Assembly: GCA_902806595.1 (NCBI GenBank)
Contig: CADCXC010000038.1
Span: 2,108,001-2,172,000, forward strand
Source of the DNA: Pyrenopolyporus hunteri
Taxonomy: Eukaryota; Ascomycota; Sordariomycetes; Xylariales; Hypoxylaceae
Length of the DNA: 64,000 nucleotides
Direction: 5' to 3'
The notes under the pieces were generated by a model. That model was not told the DNA's origin, did no database searches, and saw only the letters and a program-made list of their open reading frames with translations. This document shows positions 45,701-58,000 of the stretch, one piece after another; position 1 is the stretch's first letter, and each line of letters opens with the position of its first letter. Made by a program: the position numbers and the translations under genes.

Positions 45701-46858
45701 AGGAATAACGAGAGCCGGGGATGTAGTAAGCAGAGTCAGAACTGAGATTCAAGTTGAAGATGTCTTGCCTATCGGTAGAATGAGGCGTAAGATTTAAATA
45801 GACGAGACATAAGCGGCGGATCTTTCCATATTTTCTTATGCTTGAATATCGAATCCAACTAGATTTACCTCATGCTTTCTTCTGTTGGAGCTAACCTAAC
45901 CCACCTTGATATAAAACCTAGGTAGTTATGAAATTCAGGCAAGAAAATTATGGCTAGAAAGGTCAAGATAACGCGAGATTACCTATTGGCCAAACAGTAC
46001 CTAGTAGGTTATCTTAACTGAGGATCTACTTGAGGTTAGGAATCATAATATCCTAAGGCGAATAGCTAGGGAAACACTTCAGGGAATGGAAAGAATTACT
46101 CAAGATAGGTTCCAACTAGCGAATTATATGACCGTATAGCACTGGATTCCTCATATCTCCTTTAATCTGTTACGTCACATGCCCGACTCGCTTCTCCAGG
46201 TCTCACGTATGCTGCTTCTGAATCTGATACTAGCTACTATCACTCCCCCCTTTCATGCCCGTGTAGAAAAGCCAGGACCTCATTCTGCATCTCAATCCGC
46301 CTCCAGACATAATCGAGATAACTTGAACTAGGCTGTAGATTCATGTGAATATGTTTGTTTATGACCTAGCGGATATATGAACGGACACTTCCAATGAAAA
46401 GGGAAGGCAAACGAACTCTTCAGCAACGCACGGGTAGGCACCTCACCAGGAATGCGAAGGAAACGTATAATGGTATAGATGCTATCTACTTCCCATACTA
46501 ATAGGAATGCAACACCGGTTTTCCAGCCCGACCAACTCCACGCCCTCTTTCCCCTTTCCCCTTTTCCCTTTCTCTCCCTCTCCCCTTTCTTTTCTTCTTC
46601 CTCGCCCCCAAACCTTCACTTTCCCTACTCCGAAAAAGGGGAGCATGGATGCCAACACCGCTGCCACAACAGCCAGAACAATGAGTGTCCCATTCACTTC
46701 GGACCACTCAGGTCAACGACCCGAGAACCCGTCGATTGCGCCTCCCAGTCCTCCCCTCGGCCGGATTAGAAGATTAAGAAATAAAGACACTAAGTAATAG
46801 AAATTAAGCATACACACAAGAACAGGAAGTTGCACGGCGCAAGCTTGATCGACGACAA
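42792..46858. other. Gene-poor 4 kb
   Basis: No supported gene on either strand; frames are short and match nothing recognised. About 46540-46620 is almost pure pyrimidine (CCTTTCCCC/TCTTCTTCC), next to the 3' end of the oxidase gene. Base composition is ordinary, so this is not a RIP block. Confidence 0.5.
46545..46610 (+). repeat. Polypyrimidine tract
   Basis: Over 60 bases nearly free of purines on the plus strand; it lies 3' of the oxidase gene, where it reads as a polypurine tract in the transcript sense. Confidence 0.7.
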
Positions 46859-49800
46859 TCACACCCCGGGCCGAGTGAAATCATCGCCCTCGGGCCAATT
46901 CCCCAGCTGTCCCGGATCGCCTCCGATGCGGACGTATGTGCCGACGGCGGGGATGCCGTCCTGCACGACGTACATCTGGTACCAGCCGGCGGGCGCGATG
47001 TGGACGCGCGGGGGGGCCGTGACAGTGCACGCGGTGCCTGAGCACGAGAAGTCTGGGAACAGAGTGCGGGCGCCCATGGAGTTGCCGTGGGTGCTGGAGA
47101 CGGCGCCGAGGAGCGAGACCTGGATCTTGCCCTGGGGCGCGGCGCCCAGGCTAAAGGAGACCGTTTCGCCGTAGCCCCAGTCCTTGTTGGTGATGGTGAA
47201 GGATGGCCTTGGCTTGTTGCTGTACAGGTACGGCGGCGTGAAGACCTCGACGCGGATCTCCTGCGGGTGTTTGCCGTCCTCGGGGTCGGAGCCGGTGATG
47301 AGGACCCGTCCGTCGAGCAGAGTGATGGCTTCGCTGTGGTAGAGGCGCGCGACGGTGGTGTTGGCCATGATGGACATGCGTGAGCCGATCGGTTTGAAGG
47401 GGTCATATAGCACGGCGTTGTAATTGGGATCATCTGCGAGACCGAAACCAGCAATGCCTTCGTGGGCGCCGTTGGCGATTAAATAGGTACCGTCTGGCAG
47501 AGGAGCTATGCAACTTAACACACGCTTGGAAGGCATGCGTTCAAGTGTCCAGGTTGGCTGGTCGGCCTCGGGGTATATAGATACGCAGTTGTCGAGAGCG
47601 GAGTGTCCGAGAGTTGAGCCACCGCATATGAGTACACCAAGAGGGTCAGTGTAGGGGGCAAATTGGGGCAGGAGGACGGAAGAGCCCTCTAGGGGATAAG
47701 TCCGCCCGCCGAGATCATCATTGACGGCACCAGGCATGTTCGGCAGAGTCTTTACAGTGTCAAAGGTAACCTCATCCAGAATCCTGGCCTCGTTCCAGTA
47801 CGCAACGAAGATTCCACCGCCGGGAAGGACGGCCAAGAATGGGTACAAGTTATTCGGATCGGTGCGCTCAAGCCAATCCATGTAAAGAGCTGGCCCAACC
47901 TGAGGGAGAAGCTCGAGACTTGGTTCGGGTTTGTCGTTGGAGCCTATCTCGCCACCCACGACCAAGATCGATCCGTTCGCCATGAGCATGGCGCTTGGGT
48001 ACCACCTCCCCTTCTGAAGTTTAAGGACGTTGACGTTCTCTTCCCAGTCGTTCGTACCCTTCACGCCGTCTGATCCGTCGGGCGTGTATAAGCGGATACC
48101 GTACGTCGAATCGAGAGACCAACCGCCAACAGTAAGCTGTCGTGCTGCCTTATCGGGGAGGATTACGCCGGCAGAGCAGAAGATATCTGTCTTCACGTGC
48201 ATCGTCCTCCAGGCTGCGTCGAAATCATCGAGCCTGCTGAGGTCAAGTTCGTAGGCGCCGGTGCTGTTTGCTGCGCCGGTTCCCCATTTCTCTAGGAACG
48301 TGACCTTTCCGGTTATCGACTGCATGGTCATTAAAGGGGTAACCACACCACCGACCAAATTGGAATATGTCCCTGCGTCGTTTCCTTGGGGGTAGTTGAA
48401 TACGTAAAGGGGTGTTTTGTTGGTCCAGTAGTATAGTGTAAGTCGAGAACCACCTCCACATATCGCGGAACCATTCCCAGCGCAAGCGACATTGCATTCG
48501 CTCTCCGGTCTTTTGGTGGATCCGGAGGCGTCAACATCCATCGGATCACCACAGTAGCATTCGTCACCATACTCTAGGCCACCGGCGGCATAGCCGAATG
48601 AAGCGCATTTCCCCAGACACTGCTCGGGGGTCATGGTGCCGGGGAACATAAGTGCCCAGAAAAGAGTCCGCTGATTATTGATGTTGTCTTCGTAGCAGCC
48701 TTGGTACGTCCAATTACCACCGACCTCTTGCTGCGGAGCCGGTGCCGAGTAAGTCGGAGGCTCGCCCTTCGAATAAATGCTCAGATATCCGGCACCGCCG
48801 CACATAACTTGACTATTGCCTCCGCAAGGGGTCGAGCATTTTGACGTGTCTTCGCTCGGGACCCCGCCGTTGTAGATGGCATTGCTACAGAAACACTGCG
48901 TATAGTACTCAGTACCTGATATCGTGTACTTCTGGCTGTCACAGAGCTGCGCGCATTTTTGCGGCGTCAGATCCGGGTCGTCGGGAGCTTGATAAGTCGG
49001 CATGATACGCCCATTAGGGCCATCCTGCCAGCAGCCCTGATCAGTCCACCCTTCAGGGAACCCCGTGGGCACAGGTGTCCCCGGGTCGCTGCCGGTCGGG
49101 TCCGAGCTACCACTAGTAGTTGTAACCGAAGTCCCATTCTTAATATAGACGGACAGACGATTGCCGCTTCCACAATATTCCCATTGGTCACCAGCACAGA
49201 GCATGTTGCAATCGCTTTCGGGGGCCTTGACAGAACCTGTCTCGAACTTGTTACCGCAGTAGCATTCGCGGCCATACTCAGTGCCAAAGTAACTCGTTCC
49301 CTTACCGCTGCAAAAGACTTGGCAGCTATCCAACGTCATCGCATCATCGGCATAGGTATACAGGCTCAGCGCGCGAATATTAGTAGCCTCCGTCTGACAG
49401 CCGTACCAGATATAATCGCCGACAGAAGATGGCTGTGCAGGTGCGGTTGGGGCTGAAGCTGCAGACGAGGTGCTGGTAACAGCCGGGTCTTCATCAACAG
49501 CGCGGGCGACGATGGGCGAACCGATGGTGGCTGCTGGGCTAATGGCGGAAGAACGCCTCGCGGTGACGAGGTTAGAACTACTGCTGGTGGAAATTGTATG
49601 TTCCATATCGAACTGATACACGTTCAAGCGGCCATGCCCGCCGCATACCTCGGATTTATTTGCCTACAAGGCTTGATGTCAGCAATGGTTTTCCCCAGAT
49701 TACGACCCGTCCGTCACGATTTCTTCGCAAAGGTTATAACTCATTAATGAACCAGAAGGCCCAACTCCACGATATATTAAGGGGTAGGGAAAAAGACGGG

Positions 49801-50730
49801 AAGACCTAAGCCTCGAGACACTTACATTACAAGTCGTGTCGCAACCATCGGCTAGCACGGCGCCATTTGAAATGGAATTCCCGCAAACTATCGCATATTC
49901 ATTAATGCAATCTTGCCAGAGGTGGCGGAGAGGGCTTACAGCATTCACCACCATGCTTGGTACCGGCGAGGGCGTAGCCAGCTTCACGGCACGCAGCCGT
50001 GCAAGACTCCGCATCCACCTGTGCAATGGGGACGCGGGCATTATACGTTAGGCACCGACCGCTGGTTCCTTCACTATGAATCGTGTTAATCACAATACAT
50101 AGTCGCTTGGAACTAGATTGAGGAGGACAGCCGGGAATATCGTATCCGTGCCGCCAATGGATGAAGGAGACTTACGAGTAACAGCCGATATGCGTCCAGT
50201 TTGCGATGCCGTTGTTTGGCTGTGGCTTCGTACCATAAGTATTGACGAACAGAGTTAACCGGTCTAGACCTCCGCATATTTCCGTGCCATTACCTGAGCA
50301 ACTAGACGAGCATTCTCTTGAATCCTTAGCTTCTGTGGCCCCGATAGCGAGCTGGCTCCCACAGTCTAGTAGTGGTCAATACGCATAGAGCCTTTTTCAT
50401 AAGGGGTAAACTCACAGCACTGGTTGTGGTTTTCGGCTCCGGCGTAGGAAAACCCTTTGTCGTCACAGAAAGCAATACATTTTTCCAAAGTCATGGTGTC
50501 GGACGTAACCCTAGCTGCATTAAGCGTCCGATGGACGTCGCTTGGCATAGCTTAGCATCAACGCTCATAGCATTAGAATAGCAGACAACCTACATATAGC
50601 AGCCTCTATGTTGCCATTTCCCATTGTGTAGGTGAGACCCCAGAACTATTTGTTCTGCCGCGATGGGATATATCAGGGCCAGGAACAGAACGGAGGAGAT
50701 AATCGACGGGAAACCCTTAGTAGTCCGCAT
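46859..50730 (-). CDS. Secreted five-WSC-domain glyoxal-type copper radical oxidase
   Basis: Six exons: 50730-50594, 50540-50416, 50365-50176, 50073-49940, 49887-49826, 49663-46859; 1150 aa, all junctions in frame, introns 50-162 nt. Residues 1-25 are a signal peptide (FPSIISSVLFLALIYPIAA). WSC domains, carbohydrate-binding Cys-rich modules, begin at GCYIDVHRTLNA (two before residue 240), then after a Ser/Thr/Ala linker at YGCQTEATNIRAL, QGCWQDGPNGRI and QGCYEDNINNQRT: five in all. The catalytic part (about 630-1150) is a glyoxal oxidase beta-propeller with a C-terminal DUF1929 domain. Expected ligands are present: Cys712 (FCSAG) to cross-link to Tyr771 (RWYPSAM), Tyr991-His992 (RLYHSEA) and His1075 (STHGNSMGAR). 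Such enzymes oxidise aldehydes or alcohols to give hydrogen peroxide, on plant cell walls or lignin, or in the fungal wall. The substrate is not predictable here. Confidence 0.95.
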
Positions 50731-53700
50731 GATGGAACGCTTCTCCTTGAGCAGCTCAAGCACCTATTCATAAGCTTAGAGGGGAGTCAGCTCGAATCCT
50801 AAGTGGCAGGAGTTGCGTAGAGCCCGAAGGGAGCTCTGGAGGTGATATGTAAGAATATATAGCCTTACCATAATACAAGGCACTAGCAGGTATCGCCTGT
50901 GATGGTATATCGGCCTGGGCTTCATTGTAACCCACTCTGAGGTGCAGCATGGTAACAAGGGTCCGCCCAATCAGGACGGATAGCTAGGCTCATAGCCGCA
51001 TTCACACCATCACTTGATGGCAATATGTAATTTTCCCACACACCGGTCCTGCGTGTATAATCTTTAGATAGGCGTAACCGGGGGAAGAAAGTCCAGACTC
51101 TTCGGTGGAAAGGCAGAGATGTCCACGTATACGTAACTAGCTATTGACCGTTTAGGAACATGAGACCAGGGCTTTAGGGACCGAGAACCGAACGTTGGGG
51201 GCCTCGCCTTTTCCTATCTCTTTCTCCAGCTCCGAGATAGATCTGACGATGACAAGTCCGAATTGAGAAAGTGACATCGGCTGGGGTATCCGGCGACTTG
51301 GTAGGTCGATTGGTAAGATGCCTGGCTGGGGCTCTCAACCTGCTGAATTCTCGGAGGCTAGCCGGTTGTGGGGGATGATCGATACGAAGTTCAGGGGCAA
51401 GGATAGAGGAGGGCGGGATCACGCATGGCAACAGGGGTTAGAAGATATGGTAGCCCTAGAAGCACGGAATAAGACAGGGAATATGTCGACCTCTAATGGC
51501 TCATCCTCGCTGGTACGGGGAAATAGAATACCGTTGCTATGTAGGTAATTATAATAGTGATGGTGATGGTGATGGTGATGCTGTTACATGGCCAGAAGAC
51601 TAGAGACACCTTGGGAGGTGTTGGACTTTGGAAAACATTCGATTCCAGGAACCTACCTACCTACCTTACTTACCTACAAGTCGCGCATACCCATCTCGTC
51701 GCCGTACATACCGTGTTAGGGATAGCATGTACTTGCCTCGCGTAGATACAGAGTAGTTGGGCACCGACGTGCAGATAAGTCTGATAATAGAAACGTTGAA
51801 TCTAATAGATCCTTGTTAGACAGAAGTTGAGAAAGAGGTGGGAGGTGCTAGCCAAGCGGTAACTTTTAATGAGTGTGGCTCTTGACAGCGCATGACCCGG
51901 TCTGCCGCCGGTGCGAACCGCTGATGCTTCCCATAGGACACCATCAGCCTCACCAAGCTAACCAAGCCACTTAATAAACACCATGTGGAAATAGCCGTGT
52001 CGTCGCACTGGTAGGCCTTTTTAGGATAGGCACTTATATCGCCGGCCTCCCAGGGTTGTTATCTGATGAACCTGTACCGATTAGAGTAGGTATCGGCGTT
52101 ATTTCTTTTTCTCGAGGTAGGGTCGTGAGGTTCCTAAACCCCGACGAGCACGTAGCATCGTAGATTGGCACCCGATTTTATCCTTCGGGTGTATTGAAGG
52201 GGAATTACAAAGGTAGAATCGATATGTCGAGTTGGAATGGTCGGCATCAGATATAGAAAGATCATATACCACCACCTAGGTACACTACAAACTCGAAGCA
52301 AGCGAGTCCGCTTGAGCTCGACAAGCGCCATCCCATCCCTAGAGGTCGACAGGGGCTCAAACCGGTGGCGCCGGGCGGTTGATATGGGGTTGTATTGCAT
52401 CTTGAGCAAACGTGGACAAAAAATCCAATAGAAGAACTTCCTGCCCGTAATCTCCCCTAGATGCAAGTTCGGCTAGTGCCAATGATGCATACGAGGTTGG
52501 CTGCAGTTAACTTGGCCGTGAATCTTTTTCCTATCTTGCATAGACCAATCGCGACGGCTTATGAGCTTCGAAATTTTGGGCGGCCTTGTCAGCTCGTGGA
52601 TCCTGCGCTGCAGGACAATTGTAACCTCTGCTCGCGACGTTGCTTTTTTGTGCTGCTATGGTAAGGTAGGTAGGTAATTTTGGGTTCGAAAGACTGGCGA
52701 TGGGGTCGGCCGCGGAGGGTTGCTATGTACGTCTCAGCGCCAAACGTGCTTCGTAAGAGGTGCTTTTCTATCAGTTGGAGAGCATGGGAAAGTTACGGGG
52801 CGATAATAGCGAAATGAGTTTTCGCGACGCCGCCACTATTGCCAGTAGACCGGCAGCAGCTATTCAGTTTTGCATATACGTGCCTGTACGTAGGATTAGC
52901 CCGCATCAACTCCCCCCTCTTCAGTATATGGACCTGACGATCACCAGACATCAGCAGTTTTAATCCAATAAATACTTGGGAATATTAGCGCCCCTATATC
53001 GGTGGGCTTTCCGAGAGAGTTGAGCCCTTAGCTAGAAAGTCCGAAGATGCAGAATAAGACTTCTATAAAAAATCAGCCCCCAAATATGGTAATAAAAAAG
53101 TACCTAGGTATGTGTGTAAAGCAGCCCATGGCCGACATTCGCGTTTACAGGACCTCAAAGCAAGAGTGTTCAAATTGGGACCCTATTGACGGGACATATC
53201 TCGCATATGCCCTAATAAACCCGAGGTTACCTCACCTAAATCCGAGAAAGACTTAGATGAAGGATGGGCTATGACAGGTTCAGTGGCTGTCGAGATGCCC
53301 CCATACCCGTATACCACCGACCTGGATTTTGGATTTCACTGAGCTGCAAGAAGGTAATGAGGGGGAGTTTAGGTGATGATTACGAGGGCAACGTTAGCCG
53401 GAATTCATCTGGGACCCCTAATGCTAGCAAAGGCACGTGACGAGTTGCTTGTGTCCATAGCCGTATGCGAGTTGACCGTTGCTGTTATGCGGGTAAGCTG
53501 AGACACGTCAAATAGTAATCAAGGATATGAGCAGACACTCGAAGTCTGTTACAGGAAGCCACAAAATAGCAAGCATCAAATATGTGGGTTGTGTTGAGTG
53601 GTAGTTGGTTGCAAAAGTTCCGAGATTTTTGGTTGAGAAGGACCGAAAGCCTGAAGAGTTCGGCGGCCGATAGTCAGCTTGAACATCGGAGTATAGGTAG

Positions 53701-55010
53701 GTATCAACCACTAATAATGGCTGACCTTCTACAACCAGTGAACCTCGCGACCTTTGTCTGCGCCTGCATCACCCGGCGCACTGCTTCAGCCACAGTCAAA
53801 TGGTGACCATAGAGGTCCGTGGTAATGCGTGAGTCAAGTGAGATACCAGAAAGGTGTAATAGTGCGATGAGCCTCGAAATCCACAGGTTGTAGGCAGGGT
53901 TAACAAGATGGAGATCAAACGACTCTTAGTTCTTCGTTCAGTTGATAGATCATTAAAGATAAGAATTTAGCCAAGGTATGTAGATGCCAGGTAGAGATGT
54001 CCTAGATGGTGCTAGAAATCTCAGATTGAAAAGAACGTGAATTTCGGGAATGATTGGCGGGACGAGGGAACTGAAAGGTAGTCTCCTTTCGTTTTCATGT
54101 GTCACTCAAGATAATAGGAGGCTGACTGTTCGAAAGCAAACGGGTTGGCTGCTTGGTGTTTGAGGCTGGGAAGAAAATGACTGAAAGATGGTATTCAGAG
54201 ATGTAAACGAACCCTGGGAATTTTTGGTTAAATGTTGCTGAGGTATCCCAATTGTGGGTTGCTGTTAAGAGGTAGAGGTACCGATTGTGCAGTACCCTTT
54301 ACGGTCACCTTCCAGCTGGCAGCCAGCCTTACCTAACGCCATCTATGTATATTACACAGAAGAGACTCTTGGGTTCTTACACTAGTCCGGCGGATCCCCT
54401 CTTCCTGGTGGCCCGTGTGCATGGTACCCGCAAGCGCTAATCTCATCGCGGCTAGGCAGTGATAATTTAGTAGGTATTGTGCGTAGCAGGCACAGCGTAG
54501 GCGGGTCATAGCCCTGTGGTCTTACAGGCTAGACAGGGTATCGACCAGGCTAGACGGGTACCTAAGTATGACATCGTCGTCAAATCCGAATTTAGCCTTC
54601 TTTTTCTTCTACCTATCGCCTTTGACTCATACCAATGGACGTTGGCCGTTGGCTGTGAGCCGTGAGCAATGTGCCCGCTACCTAGCCTTGCATCTGTAAG
54701 CAATTCCACTGACTTCATCGCCACAAACGACTTTGCGAAGTGGTATTACAAAAAGGCCACCCTCATTGAACGATCTCTCTGTTAACTTCCAAAAATCCCG
54801 GAACTCTCGTTTTCACCTTTCCTGTTTATCGTTTTACTGTGTTTTCCTTCAAACTCTTGTCTTTCTTTTGATTCTAGTCTTGCCGCGTAGTAATATACCC
54901 TCTACTCGCCGCTTCCTTCAACGGAACCTTTATTTTTACCTGTGCTAAAGTCGCTGTATTTCAAAAAGCGCATTATCAAACCGGCCTCCGTTTGTCTCCT
55001 GAACAATTGC
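50731..55010. other. Gene-poor 4.3 kb
   Basis: No supported gene. Contains a GATGGT microsatellite, an ACCTACCTACC cluster (about 51651-51676) and a tRNA-like box-A word (51849) that does not fold into a tRNA. Sequence composition is ordinary. From about 54780 it is CT-rich, probably the promoter of the NFX1-type gene. Confidence 0.5.
51556..51582. repeat. GATGGT microsatellite
   Basis: About four and a half copies of TGATGG in a row. Confidence 0.85.
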
Positions 55011-58000
55011 ATGCCGGGGCCCGAACCGAACCATACTGACTCCACATTATCACACACGGCCGAAGCAATTATGGCGGGCTCACAAGCCCCAGAACCGTCT
55101 TCAAGTCCCGCAACGAGGGGTCGCGGCCACCGGCATCGAGGAGGGAGATATCCTAGAGGTCAGAGGAGTCGCGGCGGCCGCGGCGGTCGAGATCAGAACG
55201 ACCGGCAAGTTGTTGAGAGGAATGAAGCATCGCCGGCGGATCCCCCAATCCCCACGACCTCATCATCGCCAGCTAGGGGGTCCTCGACCACGAATAACCG
55301 AAATGAGAGGGGACGGAGAGCTACCAGGGGCTCTAGGGGCTCCAGAAGAGGAGCTGGTGGGAATCCCCAAAGAGCGGCGATGGCCGGGCCACGAGCGTTC
55401 GGCGGCCATCTGACGACCAGCACTGGGGGCTCCGGTTCTGCGAATTCAGCGCCGTTAAATGCTGGCGTACCAGAATTCATACCGGGCCAACCAGTAACCG
55501 GACAGAGCGGCGGCCCTGCTACAGCTGCGCATCGAGAAACTAGAAATAACGGCGGTCGGAGGGCCTCGAAGTCTACCGCCGATGATCTTCCTACGAGGAT
55601 CCATGAAGACATTAATAACGGACAGTACGAATGTGTAATATGCACAAATGAGGTTCTACGGAACTCTAAGATCTGGTCGTGCTCTATATGCTGGACCGTG
55701 TCCCACATGGCCTGCGTTAAGAAGTGGTTTTCCAACAGGACGAGGACTTCGGACCAGGAAGAGGAAGTCAACTGGAGATGCCCGGGGTGCAACTCTAACT
55801 TAACCGACGAACCTAATACCTATCACTGCTGGTGCGGTAAGGAGATTAACCCTCGGTCGATACCCGGGCTTGATCCTCATAGTTGCGGGCAAACATGCTC
55901 GAAACCTCGAGCAACCTGTCCACATCCATGTCCCTTGGAATGCCACGCCGGCCCGTGCCCGCCATGTCTGCTCATGGGTCCTAGTCAGCCCTGTTTCTGC
56001 GGTAAACACACGTCTACTAAACGTTGTGGTGAGACGGATTACGCCAATGGATGGAGTTGTCATGAGGTTTGTGGGGATCTACTCCCCTGCGGAGAGCACG
56101 AATGCCAAAAGAAATGTCACTCGGGCCTCTGTGGTAGCTGTGGTGTTCTGGTCTCTTCTCTCTGCTATTGCGGCCGACAGTCTAAAGAGATTCCTTGCGA
56201 CCAGCGTGGCGACAAACGAGAGTCTTACAACTATTCCCAAATCGGTATGAAAGATAGCACCCTGAGAAATGGCGACCTCCCTGAACATTGGTACTGGGGC
56301 TCTTACAGTTGTAATGCTGTCTGCGATAGACCCTTCGATTGTGGAAAGCACCATTGCCAACGAGGCTGCCATCCCCAGGACGAGAAGGACGCGCGTTGTC
56401 CGTTTTCTCCCGATGTTGTCACACACTGTCCGTGCGGCAAAACACCTCTAGTAAACATCATCGACCGACCTAGGGAGAGTTGTGAGGACCCGATTCCTAA
56501 TTGCGGGAAAACATGCAACAAACCATTACCTTGCGGGCATTTCTGCAAGGATACTTGCCATCCCGGCTCTTGTGCACCGTGTATGCAGACGATGGAAGTC
56601 GCCTGCAGATGCGGCCGGACGAAGACACCTTCGGTCTGTCACCAAGGAATGCTCGCAACCCCAGAGTGCATGAGAATCTGCCGAGCTCAGCTCAACTGTG
56701 GGAGGCATGAACATGGTGAGCACTGCTGTCCCGGAGAAAAGAAGGCGATGGAACGAGTTGCAGCAAAGAAGAAAAACAGAAACGCCTTTTACGTAAACGA
56801 CGAAGTAGAAGCAGAACACATCTGTACTCGCCCCTGCGGACGGGCTCTAAAATGTGGAAGACACCAATGCGAACAGCTGTGCCACAAAGGGCCCTGTCCG
56901 TCTTGTCCCGAGGCCATCTTCGAAGAAATAAGCTGCAACTGCGGTCGGACAGTACTTCAACCACCGCAGCCCTGCGGTACTAAGGTTCCGGAATGTCGCT
57001 TCGACTGTACAAGGTCGCGGCCCTGCGGCCACCCCCAAGTGGCTCACAACTGTCATCCTGACGGAGAACCATGTCCAAAATGCCCGTTCCTCGTTGAAAA
57101 ACGATGCGTTTGCGGCAAGAAGACATTGAAGAATCAACCTTGTTGGTTTGAGGAGCCACGTTGCGGTTTGCCCTGTGGTCGCAAGCTCAAGTGCGGCACC
57201 CACACCTGCGAGAAGACCTGTCACCGTTCAGGCGAATGCGAGGACGCCGACATAGCAGGATCTCGGTGCAAACAGGCCTGCGGGAAGCTGCGAAGTTGTG
57301 GGCATTTAGACGTCGAACCGTGCCATTCTCCGTACCCGTGCAAGGAGGACAAGCCCTGCCAGGCGAAGACGTTCATTACTTGCGAATGCCAACGCCAAAA
57401 GCAGGGAGTCAAGTGTATGGCGACTAAGAATAATCCTCAGCCGCAGCGGGAATCGATCAAATGTGATGATGAATGCCTCGCTGTGCAGCGGAGCGCTCGC
57501 TTAACGGACGCGTTCAACATCGATCCACTGACTCACACGGATAACTATATACCCTACTTAGAATCGACTCTCAATATGTATAGAGAGGACCCCCAGTTTG
57601 GACAGACATACGAACGAGAATTCCGCCTTTTCGCCGGCGACCCAACGCAGAGAGTGCTTAGGTTCAAGCCAATGAAGTCCAGCCAGCGGAAATTTCTTCA
57701 TGCGCTTGCTGAAGACTTTGGTCTGGATAGCGAAAGCGCCGACCCGGAGCCTCACCGACACGTCTGTCTCTTCAAAGGCCCTCGGTTCGTATCAGCGCCA
57801 ACGAAGACGCTTTCTCAATGCGTGAATACTAGGGCTCAACAAGCCGGCCGTGGACCGTCCCCGGTATCGGGTAGTGAGGATGTCCTTGCGGAGCCGAGTT
57901 TTAACGCCCTGCTCTTGTCTAGACCGCGTTTTGGATTGACTATCGAGGAGCTAGACTCCGCATTCCAGCAAGAGTATGCTGCCCATCCCAATATTCAGTT

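Noticed and set aside
46804..47454. 216-codon minus-strand frame overlapping the oxidase
   Set aside because: Out of frame with the DUF1929 domain; Pro/Arg/Ser-rich shadow.
51841..51932. tRNA-like sequence with a good A box (TAGCCAAGCGG) and a partial B box (GGTGCGAACCG)
   Set aside because: The T stem does not pair, the D loop would be far too long, and no anticodon arm forms; probably chance or a badly decayed tRNA.
55193..55792. 199-codon minus-strand frame opposite the NFX1-type gene
   Set aside because: Antisense shadow of the Gly/Arg-rich and RING region.
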